Source of the DNA: Bacillota bacterium
Lineage (GTDB): Bacteria; Bacillota; Clostridia; Clostridiales; Clostridiaceae
DNA length: 22,824 nt
Reading direction: 5' to 3'
NCBI GenBank assembly: GCA_021779235.1
Contig: JAJYBA010000007.1
Location: forward strand, 1-22,824
Both the position numbers and the translations under genes were made by a program. Position 1 is the first letter of the stretch. Each line of letters begins with the position of its first letter. The notes below the pieces were generated by a model, which did no database searches, was not told the DNA's origin, and was given only the letters and a program-made list of their open reading frames with translations. Of this stretch, positions 14,625 through 22,228 are shown one piece after another.

Positions 14625-16838
14625 CTAATAAACATCAACTACCTTACCATCCACTCCTATTATTAATTTAATGGACTGACCAGTATAACTATTACTAAGT
14701 TTTGTCTTATCAAGATACTGACTTAATTCGTAGGTTTCACCATTAACTTTTATACTGCTCGGATTAATTTTACTTGGTGCAAAAGAATCAATAAATCCAT
14801 ACACAATTTTATTGTTAACATAAATGTAACAACTTTTATCCCATATGTCTGAAACAAAATAAACTACATCATAGCTAACAATATTAAATGGATTCATAGT
14901 ATACATTTCATCTCTATAGACATAAGAATATTTACTGTTTTGTATTTCATTCCAAAATTCAGTATCACCTCTCATAAAAACCTTAGGCACACTGAAGTAA
15001 GGATCTACAATTACAACATATTCATATTCTTCATTACTATTACCCTTAGATAGAATTATAGAAGAAAATGCATTAATTGCAGCAACTGCTGTATTATAAT
15101 TAACGTTTTTTCCATGATAATAATATACTGTAGACTTAGGTAACTTCATACTATTAACTTCATTATTATTATTTTTCCATTTCATTTCTAACCCTGTTTT
15201 CTCCGTTATCACATAATTTTCTGTAGAATTCTCTTTGTTATTTATTTTTGTAATGAGACTATCATTAACATATAATTCATACTTTGAACCTACTTCTAAA
15301 GAACCAAGATCATTCATATAGGTAAGAGTTCCTTTATCCGTAAGAATTTCATTATCTGCTAGATTATCTGAAGTCTTAGAATTCCCTAGTATTATATATT
15401 CTCCTATACTTCCTGCCTTATGATCTATGTTTTTTATATCTACTACCTTGCCATCATATCCTAGTATTATGGCTACTAACTCGCCCGCTGTGAAAGATGA
15501 AAGCTTTGCTATGTCCATATCATTGCTATAATTATAGCTCGTCTTGTCTATTTGAATTCCATTTGAACTGTATGCGTTAGCAAGAAAAGCTGTAATATTT
15601 CCCTCTATATAATTTTCAACAACAAGTACATACTTATTGTTACCATTTATATCTGTAACACTATAGACTACATCCATATCATTAATCTGACCTTTTGTTA
15701 TAGTCTTACCGTTTTTTATTATCTTAGTATCTGCATCAAAAGTTATATCTCCAAGTTTATCTGACAGTGGATTAAAATCTGAAGCAAGCTGTGGTTTACT
15801 ATATATAGGATCTGTAATTACAGCATAATTTCCTGCCGTGTTAGTGCTACTGTCAAATATTATTGACATATTAGTTAATAAAAGGCTACTTACACTTTTA
15901 TAATCTTTCTTTTCACCATGATAATAATAACTAATACTAGCTGGAAGCGTCATATTTTTTTCTTTTCCAGCTTCCTCATAATAAATAATACTACCTACCA
16001 TACTATTTACAGTAATAGTTTCTGTCTCTTTAACCTTACCATAAACTTTTGTAATTTCTCCATCCTCTATTTTCAGCCTATAGGTTGTTCCAACTTGAAG
16101 CTTTGAAGTATTATCTGCAATATGCAGAACACCTTTATCTGTTAATACTTCGTCACTTGCTAAATTACTGTAGGATTCTGAATTGTCCTCAATAATACAA
16201 TCCGAATATAAATTTATTGAATCAGAAAACATTACTTGACTAGCATTATTAGTACCGCTTGTTCCACCGCTTTTTACATTAGTATTGAGGAGCCTGTCAA
16301 ACATTACTGCTGCATTCCTAATGGTAACCTTATCATTTTTCTTAAGTCCTAAATTATCGGTGATTTTCAAACTTGAAGCCTTACTTAGATAGTTTGATGG
16401 CCAAGTTCCTTTTAAATCACTATCTGCATAACCTAGTAACTTTACAAGGGCAGTACAAATTTCTGAATAAGTTATTGAAGCTTCTGGGTGAAACTTTCCA
16501 TCTGCCATGCCGCTGATTAATTGCTTATTCAACAGTATATTTACATAACCACTTAGGGCACTATAGGAAGCAACATCTGGAAATACAGTAGAACCCTCAA
16601 CAGCTGATGCTACATCTATTAAATTGTCTGCAATTACTACAGCTTTAGCAAATTCACCTCTTGTCATAACTTTAGTAACATTACTTACTGAACTATCTAA
16701 AATTCCAAGTTGCTTCATCCTTAAAACCGCAGCGGAATAGTCAAAAGCATCTGTTGCAAAAGTAAAAGATGAATTTATTATACTCATAAACAATGTCATT
16801 ATTAAAAAAATGCTCAGTGTAGATTTTCGAAATTTCAT
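14625..16838 (-). CDS. SLH-domain cell-surface protein with an internal duplication
   Basis: Exported protein of 737 residues held on the cell wall non-covalently through SLH domains, which bind pyruvylated secondary wall polymers. Signal peptide to about residue 28 (FTFA before TD). Three SLH repeats follow (about 31-76, 85-138, 139-187). The TRAE-type motif is TRGE (59-62) in the first, TYSE (123-126) in the second and the degraded TIRN (172-175) in the third. A Gly/Ser/Asn linker comes next, then two tandem units of about 260 residues (about 205-470 and 475-737). Both units have E[VI]LTDKG, a YYYHG segment, an 'ITDP-YSKP / VDPYFSVP' segment and a final G-x-DGKVVD. The function of the units is unknown. 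ATG after AGGAGGG. It lies 137 bases downstream of the MacB-like permease and has its own terminator. Confidence 0.9.
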   Translation of the reverse strand: MKFRKSTLSIFLIMTLFMSIINSSFTFATDAFDYSAAVLRMKQLGILDSSVSNVTKVMTRGEFAKAVVIADNLIDVASAVEGSTVFPDVASYSALSGYVNILLNKQLISGMADGKFHPEASITYSEICTALVKLLGYADSDLKGTWPSNYLSKASSLKITDNLGLKKNDKVTIRNAAVMFDRLLNTNVKSGGTSGTNNASQVMFSDSINLYSDCIIEDNSESYSNLASDEVLTDKGVLHIADNTSKLQVGTTYRLKIEDGEITKVYGKVKETETITVNSMVGSIIYYEEAGKEKNMTLPASISYYYHGEKKDYKSVSSLLLTNMSIIFDSSTNTAGNYAVITDPIYSKPQLASDFNPLSDKLGDITFDADTKIIKNGKTITKGQINDMDVVYSVTDINGNNKYVLVVENYIEGNITAFLANAYSSNGIQIDKTSYNYSNDMDIAKLSSFTAGELVAIILGYDGKVVDIKNIDHKAGSIGEYIILGNSKTSDNLADNEILTDKGTLTYMNDLGSLEVGSKYELYVNDSLITKINNKENSTENYVITEKTGLEMKWKNNNNEVNSMKLPKSTVYYYHGKNVNYNTAVAAINAFSSIILSKGNSNEEYEYVVIVDPYFSVPKVFMRGDTEFWNEIQNSKYSYVYRDEMYTMNPFNIVSYDVVYFVSDIWDKSCYIYVNNKIVYGFIDSFAPSKINPSSIKVNGETYELSQYLDKTKLSNSYTGQSIKLIIGVDGKVVDVY

Positions 16839-16862
16839 TTTAAACCCTCCTTTTTTTCAATT

Positions 16863-16890
16863 AAGAAATTATAAAATTTTGTAATTTCTT
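16863..16890 (-). repeat. AT-rich hairpin in the SLH gene leader
   Basis: A perfect 9-bp stem (16863-16871 with 16882-16890) lies just upstream of the AGGAGGG site of the SLH gene. On the minus strand it has no T-run, so it is a leader structure or operator rather than a terminator. Confidence 0.4.
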
Positions 16891-16906
16891 TCCTTTAATA
16901 CGATGC

Positions 16907-16972
16907 AGAAAGTGTATATTACGTAAAATGCAATTGAGCAAGCGTTAGCAATTGTAGTAATATATACTTTCT
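16907..16972. repeat. 66-base nested palindrome after the MacB-like permease gene
   Basis: Outer arms of 16 bases (16907-16922 and 16957-16972) pair with one G-U/A-C exception. Inside lie two CAATTG words (16931-16936 and 16949-16954). It starts 3 bases past the permease stop and is not followed by a T-run on the minus strand. It could be an mRNA 3' stabiliser, a weak terminator, or a remnant of a small palindromic repeat family. Confidence 0.6.
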
Positions 16973-16975
16973 AAT

Positions 16976-18154
16976 TTATTCATACATTAAAGCATCTATT
17001 GGATTTAAATTTGCGGCCTTTCTTGCTGGATAGATTCCAAAAATAACCCCAACCATCAATGAAAAACTAAAAGAAAGCAAAATCCATTTTAAGGAGTAGG
17101 ATTCAGGAACTAACTTAAGTCCTCCTATAATAAATTTAATTATAGCTAGTCCTAATAATATCCCAATTATACCTCCCATACCTGTAACCACAAGAGCCTC
17201 TATAACAAATTGAATCATTATATTTCTTTTCTTGGCTCCTATAGCTTTTCTTATTCCAATTTCCCTAGTTCTCTCCGTCACTGAAACCAGCATTATATTC
17301 ATAATTCCTATTCCACCAACGATAAGAGAGATAGTTGCTATGCCTCCTAAAATCAACATCATTGTACCTGTCACTGTACTAAGGGTTGAAAGCATCTGAG
17401 CTGCACTCATTACACTGTAAGCATTCTCATCTTTATATTTACTATAGAGAAAATCCTTCAGCTTAGTTACAGCTTGATCAACTACTGTCTCGTTAGTTGT
17501 TAGAACAGAAAAATTACTTATTCTTGCTTGATTAGTAAGTTTAGTGGCAACAGTTACGGGTATAATAATCTTGTCGTCATCCCCGCTATCTTGTCCATTA
17601 TCTATTTGTTCTAAAACACCAACTATTTTAAATACCTGTCCGTTAACTTTTATTGTCTTTCCTAATGGATTTTCTCCTTTAAATAAATCATTAACTACTG
17701 CAGTGCCCACTAGTGCAGTCTTTAAATTATAATCAATGTCTAGTTGTAATATAAATCTTCCGCTGGATATATGCCTGCTTATTATCTGTTCATACTCAGG
17801 GCTTGTTCCAATTATTGAAGTATCTCTTGTTTTACTACCATTTTTTGCTGTAACACTGCTAGTAACAGTTGGCGCCACAGCTGATATTAAATCAGAATTT
17901 TCTTTTTGAAAAGCAGAAAGCTCACCATAAGTAACATTTCTATTACTGCCCCGGCCTTTTATAGAAATATTTATAAGATTGGTTCCAAGGCTTTGTATTG
18001 AACTTGTAATATTCTTTGTACTACCTTCAGCAAAAGCTACTGCAGCAATCACTGCGGCAACACCTATTATAACTCCAAGCATTGTAAGAAATGATCTTCC
18101 CTTATTACTTAATATACTTTTTATTGCCATCCTATAAGCTTGAAGTAATTTCAC
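16976..18154 (-). CDS. MacB-like ABC transporter permease (FtsX-type)
   Basis: Membrane permease of 392 residues that pairs with the ATPase encoded just upstream and the adaptor before it. Layout typical of MacB: first membrane helix (about 21-44, FLTMLGVIIGVAAVIAAVAF), a large extracellular MacB periplasmic-core-type domain (about 45-265), and three C-terminal helices. The TERTREIGIRKAIGAKKRNI coupling segment follows the second helix, and the protein ends in YPARKAANLNPIDALMYE, the standard family ending. Start is GTG with GGGAGGTG before it. It overlaps the ATPase stop by four bases (GTGA), so the two are translationally coupled. The substrate is unknown; relatives export peptides, antibiotics or surface molecules by mechanotransmission rather than classical transport. 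Confidence 0.92.
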   Translation of the reverse strand: MKLLQAYRMAIKSILSNKGRSFLTMLGVIIGVAAVIAAVAFAEGSTKNITSSIQSLGTNLINISIKGRGSNRNVTYGELSAFQKENSDLISAVAPTVTSSVTAKNGSKTRDTSIIGTSPEYEQIISRHISSGRFILQLDIDYNLKTALVGTAVVNDLFKGENPLGKTIKVNGQVFKIVGVLEQIDNGQDSGDDDKIIIPVTVATKLTNQARISNFSVLTTNETVVDQAVTKLKDFLYSKYKDENAYSVMSAAQMLSTLSTVTGTMMLILGGIATISLIVGGIGIMNIMLVSVTERTREIGIRKAIGAKKRNIMIQFVIEALVVTGMGGIIGILLGLAIIKFIIGGLKLVPESYSLKWILLSFSFSLMVGVIFGIYPARKAANLNPIDALMYE

Positions 18155-18894
18155 TGTGCCACCTCCCTGCCTGCTAGTATTTTACTGCCTTGAGGCCTTA
18201 CCACTCTCTTTACTTGCTGGTCAACCTCTCTGTCCTCTACAATCTCACCGTCTTGAAGTCTTACCAACCTCTTTGCCTGCTGGGCAAGGGTATTATCATG
18301 AGTAATCAAAATTATTGTATTCCCTTTAGAGTGTAGCTCTTTTAAAATATTAATTACTTCTATTCCTGTTTTACTGTCTAAAGCTCCTGTAGGCTCATCC
18401 GCAAGTATTACAGGGGGATCCGTTACCAAGGCTCTTGCAATTGCTACCCTTTGCTGTTGTCCTCCAGAAAGTTCATAAGGCCTATGATGCATTCTGTCTT
18501 CTAGTCCCACACTTCTTAAAGCTTTAATGGCTCTTTCTCTAACTTCTTTTGCATGAATTCCTTGATAAACAAGTGGAAGTTCAACATTTTCTAAAGAGGA
18601 TAGCCTCTGAAGGAGATTAAATTTTTGAAAGATGAAACCAATTTTCCTATTTCTAATCTCTGCCAACTCATCATCCTTAAGTTTACTAACTTCCTTTTCA
18701 TCTAGCATATATTTTCCTGAAGTTGGTACATCAAGACAGCCAAGCATATTCATAAGTGTGGATTTACCTGAGCCTGATTGACCTACTATGGAAACAAACT
18801 CATGAGCTCTTATATGTAGATTTATGCCATTGAGTGCAGTAACTTTATTATCCCCCATGGCATATATCTTGTACATATCGGATATCCTAATCAT
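18151..18894 (-). CDS. MacB/LolD-type ABC transporter ATPase
   Basis: Cytosolic ATP-hydrolysing subunit, 247 residues. Walker A GQSGSGKS (38-45), Q-loop Gln90, signature LSGGQ (142-146), Walker B VILADE (162-167), D-loop ALDSKT and switch His199 are all intact. The SGKYMLDEKEV insertion and overall pattern match the LolD/MacB/FtsE class. The last 43 residues are unusual: where relatives usually end near DGEIV, this protein carries two tandem copies of a roughly 21-residue segment (205-225, 226-247). It starts at ATG 18894, one base overlapping the adaptor stop (TAATG), with GGAGG inside the adaptor's last codons. Operon with adaptor and permease. Confidence 0.93.
   Translation of the reverse strand: MIRISDMYKIYAMGDNKVTALNGINLHIRAHEFVSIVGQSGSGKSTLMNMLGCLDVPTSGKYMLDEKEVSKLKDDELAEIRNRKIGFIFQKFNLLQRLSSLENVELPLVYQGIHAKEVRERAIKALRSVGLEDRMHHRPYELSGGQQQRVAIARALVTDPPVILADEPTGALDSKTGIEVINILKELHSKGNTIILITHDNTLAQQAKRLVRLQDGEIVEDREVDQQVKRVVRPQGSKILAGREVAQ
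18154..18282 (-). repeat. Tandem duplication in the ATPase 3' end
   Basis: Two in-frame copies of about 63-66 bases (18220-18282 and 18154-18219), diverged but aligned codon for codon: both begin QQ-x-KR-[LV]-VR and end with REV. It extends the protein's C terminus beyond the usual end. Confidence 0.75.
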
Positions 18895-20810
18895 TAATTC
18901 TTACCTCCTGATGAGTTACGACTTTGTGTTCCCCCTTGTGCTCCTCCTTGATATCCTCCTTGTGCTCCACTCATTCTAGCCGCTCCACCAAATCCTCCAA
19001 ATCCTCCCTGTGTGTTCGTAGACTGCGTAGTAGATGATGTTTGAATCTGTGGCAATATCACTGTATCTCCTTCACTTAATCCACTTTTTATTTCTATATA
19101 ACTGTCATTATAGGCTCCCACTTCAACCACTTTAAGAGTTGAATTTGCATAATAATTATTATTTGTTTTTGAGAAGGAATTGTTTCTCGCTAAGCTTCCC
19201 GCTGATGATCTATTAGAATTATTAGCATTTCCAGTACTTCTATTACTATTTTTAAAGTTTCCTGTACTATTTCCACCTACACCACTATTATTATTTGAAT
19301 CTGTGCCTTGCCCGAAACCACCATTTGGAGGAGTTCGCATGCCTTGGGTTTGTGCACCGGAACCATTAGACTTTACATAAACAAAGCTTTTATCACCACG
19401 TTTTTGTATTGTTTCTATAGGCACATATAATACATCTGTTACATTGCTTACTAAAATTTCTCCATTTGCATTCATTCCACTTTTAACTTTTTCATAATTG
19501 TCAGTTATCTTAATGGTAACCGTATATGTGGTAACACCATTTTGCGAGGTTCCTTCCATGGCAATTTTACTAACTTCGCCATTAATTGGTGTGATAGAAG
19601 TTTCAGTAAAGGCATCAAATGTTGTAGAAACCTTTTGCCCTACTTTCATTTTAGATATGTCCAGTTCATCAATGGATACGTCAAAGGCAAGCTGACTTGT
19701 ATCTGCAATTTTCGCAATTACACTGCCCGCTTTAAGGCTATCCTCTAAATTTATATCCTGTGCAATTATAGTTCCATCAAAAGGAGCATAAATTTTATAG
19801 TATTCAAGCTTTTCGTTAGCAGCATCTACCTGCTTTTGTGCACTTTCAATGTTCAGGGAAGCAGTTTTTGAAGATTTTTCAACTTCATCACTCTGAATCC
19901 TTACAATTGTCTCTCCCGATTTAACCTGTTGATTTTCTCTTACTGAAACATACTGAGCTGTACCTGCTACCTTACTTTTAACAGTCGTTTTATTAATAAA
20001 ACTTAATTGACCCCCAGTTATGCTGGAAACTATGCCCTTAGTTGTACTAACGTCTGCACTTACCTCCATATTTTCAGTTAAGGACCCTGGATTACTTACT
20101 CCAATTTCAACATTATAAAGAAGAGCTCCCGAAGCTGAAGCTGTTGGCTGGCTGCTAGCATATGTAACAGTTCCCTTTACAACCTGCATCAATGAAGTTA
20201 CATTCACATCAACTGAGTTACCTACTTTAATTAGTTTAATATCAGCAGCATTAAAAGGTAACGTAACCTTTAGCTTTGATGTATCTGTTATGGTTAAAAT
20301 TGTATCACCTTTATTTATTTCATCTCCAGTATTTACAGATATACCTGTTACTTGACCAGTAAAAGGTGCCTTTATTGTAAGATTACTTTCATCTTTATAG
20401 GTTGAGTCATTTGATAATTCAGTTTTAGCATAATTATTTTCAGCATCTACTACCTTTTGTTGTTGATCATTATCATCTAGCTCCGCTATAAGATCACCAG
20501 CCTTAACCTTGTCTCCAGTCTTAAAATAGAGCTTTTTAACTATTCCGTCTACTTTTGAAACAGTTTCCTGACTCTTAACAAAATAAATAGCCCCAGAACC
20601 ATTTACTGTTACTTTAATATCACCCTTTTGTACATTAGCTGTTCTTTGAACTACTTGTGAAGTTGTTATAAGTTTACTTTGAACAAAACTGGACTTGTAA
20701 ACAACTAGTCCAATAATCACTAACAAAAGCAATGTTACTACAATTTTTATGGGTTTTTTAGAGAGAAAAGCTTTGAAATTAAACTTTTTTATATTTGATA
20801 CAATTTCCAA
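18894..20810 (-). CDS. MacA/HlyD-family adaptor (efflux membrane-fusion-type) protein
   Basis: Membrane-anchored extracellular adaptor of the MacA/HlyD/RND class, partner of the MacB-like ATPase and permease. 638 residues, longer than the usual 380-450. One N-terminal membrane helix (about 23-43). Two lipoyl/barrel-sandwich-like regions occur (about 75-205: VDGIVKKLYFKTGDKVKAGD; about 270-370: KVAGTAQYVSVRENQQVKSG), with a short coiled-coil stretch (KQVDAANEKLEYYKIYAPF) before the second closing half. A beta-barrel region follows. Near residue 475 a roughly 75-residue Asn/Gly/Ser-rich insertion interrupts the last domain, which resumes at TLKVVEVGAYNDSYIEI. The C terminus is Gly/Gln-rich. Start is TTG at 20810 with GGAAGGTG 7 bases upstream. 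In a Gram-positive it presumably crosses the wall rather than an outer membrane. Confidence 0.88.
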   Translation of the reverse strand: MEIVSNIKKFNFKAFLSKKPIKIVVTLLLLVIIGLVVYKSSFVQSKLITTSQVVQRTANVQKGDIKVTVNGSGAIYFVKSQETVSKVDGIVKKLYFKTGDKVKAGDLIAELDDNDQQQKVVDAENNYAKTELSNDSTYKDESNLTIKAPFTGQVTGISVNTGDEINKGDTILTITDTSKLKVTLPFNAADIKLIKVGNSVDVNVTSLMQVVKGTVTYASSQPTASASGALLYNVEIGVSNPGSLTENMEVSADVSTTKGIVSSITGGQLSFINKTTVKSKVAGTAQYVSVRENQQVKSGETIVRIQSDEVEKSSKTASLNIESAQKQVDAANEKLEYYKIYAPFDGTIIAQDINLEDSLKAGSVIAKIADTSQLAFDVSIDELDISKMKVGQKVSTTFDAFTETSITPINGEVSKIAMEGTSQNGVTTYTVTIKITDNYEKVKSGMNANGEILVSNVTDVLYVPIETIQKRGDKSFVYVKSNGSGAQTQGMRTPPNGGFGQGTDSNNNSGVGGNSTGNFKNSNRSTGNANNSNRSSAGSLARNNSFSKTNNNYYANSTLKVVEVGAYNDSYIEIKSGLSEGDTVILPQIQTSSTTQSTNTQGGFGGFGGAARMSGAQGGYQGGAQGGTQSRNSSGGKN

Positions 20811-20878
20811 AATTTATCACCTTCCACTTCTTATTTTTTATATAGGCATTAGATCATTATCTGCCATGCAAAATGTGG

Positions 20879-22228
20879 TTAATTTATTAGATATTTTTGC
20901 ATACGATAAATTAATGCAGATCTTGTAATTCCCAAAAGCCCAGCTGCCTTACTTTGGTTATAGCCACTCATATTTAAGGCTTTTAAAATCAGCTCTCGTT
21001 CTACATTTTCAAGATTTATTCCCTCTTCGGGAAAATATATAATAGGTTCTTTTGACTTTTTCTTTTGACCTAAAATTTCCATAGGAAGCTCAGCTGCTTT
21101 AATATATGGTTCCTTGCTCAATATAACGATTCTTTCTACAACATTCTCAAGTTCCCTTATATTCCCTGGCCAATGATAATTTTTAAGGAGTTTCATGGCC
21201 TCAGGAGTAATTCCTTTTATCTTTTTATAAATATCATATTTTTTAATAAACAAATCTAAAAGATCACTTATGTCTTCTTTTCTACCCCTGAGAGGTGGAA
21301 TCTCAATAGGCACAACATTTAACTTATAGTAAAAATCTTCTCTAAAAGTGCCATTTGCTATACCCTCTGTTAGATTTTTATTTGTTGACGCAATAACCCT
21401 CACATCAGTTTTTAAATTTCCCATCCCATAGGATCTTTTAATTTCCATTTCTTCAAGTGCTCTTAAAAACTTCACCTGCATATTGGGGCTCATCTCTCCA
21501 ACATTATCAAGAAATATGGTGCCTTTACTAGCTAGTTCTAATTTACCAAGTTTTCTATCATCATTATCGCCATATTTACCCCTATCGTAACCAAAAACCT
21601 CCTCTTCTGCTAAATTGTCTGTTAGGGTTCCGCAATTAAATACTATAAAAGGTTCCTTTGACCTTTCACTTAGCTGATGTATTTTTCTTGCCACTAATTC
21701 CTTTCCAGTTCCACCTTCTCCTGTTATTAACACTGTGGCTGCAGTGTTTGCTATTTGGTTTATAGCTTTATAAATCGAGTTAAGTTTTTCATTTTTACTT
21801 ATAAATTCTTCATTTCTTACCCTCTTAGCTTCTTCGCCTCGTAAATAATTAACCTCGCCTTTAAGCCTCCCCATCTCCATAGCCTTTTCTGCCTGAAGCA
21901 TTAGCTCGTCTATATCAAATGGTTTTGTTATATAGTCATAAGCTCCCTTTTTCATGCTCTCAATAGCTGTATCTATACTACCATGGGCTGTTATTATTAT
22001 AACTGCTATATCTCTCTGTATTTTTTTCAACTCTTCAAGGACAGCCATCCCATCCATGTCTTTAAGCCTTAAATCTAAGAAAACTACGTCAAAGTTTTGC
22101 TTATGCACTGCATCTATTCCTTCACTGCCGTCTAAAGATACATAAACCTCATTATCGGTTTTTTCAAAAGCCTTTTGTATAATCCAACCTATATATTCTT
22201 CATCATCAATTACTAAAATCTTACCCAA
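20879..22228 (-). CDS. NtrC-family response regulator with degenerate sigma-54 AAA+ domain
   Basis: Cytoplasmic response regulator for the adjacent kinase, about 449 residues. Receiver domain (phospho-acceptor Asp52, Thr80, Lys102); AAA+ domain (about 144-370); Fis-type helix-turn-helix at the C terminus (SKAAGLLGITRSALIYRM). In the AAA+ domain Walker A is intact (GEGGTGKE, 170-177). The GAFTGA loop that touches sigma-54 is replaced by GKYGDND (about 217-223), and Walker B reads FLDNV, with Asn242 where the family has Glu. FREDFYYKLNVVPI and PPLRGRKEDI look normal. I use TTG at 22228, 8 bases after GGAGG; an ATG at 22243 lacks a ribosome site. It overlaps the kinase end by eight bases. A fast-ATPase, sigma-54-activating role is doubtful; sigma-A promoter control is likelier. 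I see no sigma-54 promoter in the gap before the adaptor gene. Confidence 0.85.
   Translation of the reverse strand: MGKILVIDDEEYIGWIIQKAFEKTDNEVYVSLDGSEGIDAVHKQNFDVVFLDLRLKDMDGMAVLEELKKIQRDIAVIIITAHGSIDTAIESMKKGAYDYITKPFDIDELMLQAEKAMEMGRLKGEVNYLRGEEAKRVRNEEFISKNEKLNSIYKAINQIANTAATVLITGEGGTGKELVARKIHQLSERSKEPFIVFNCGTLTDNLAEEEVFGYDRGKYGDNDDRKLGKLELASKGTIFLDNVGEMSPNMQVKFLRALEEMEIKRSYGMGNLKTDVRVIASTNKNLTEGIANGTFREDFYYKLNVVPIEIPPLRGRKEDISDLLDLFIKKYDIYKKIKGITPEAMKLLKNYHWPGNIRELENVVERIVILSKEPYIKAAELPMEILGQKKKSKEPIIYFPEEGINLENVERELILKALNMSGYNQSKAAGLLGITRSALIYRMQKYLIN

Noticed and set aside
20811..20878. Possible sigma-54 promoter or regulator site before the adaptor gene
   Set aside because: A TGGCA word is present but no GC at the required -12 distance. 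A partial GGC-AGAT/ATCT-GCC dyad has a 3-base bulge and is too weak to call.
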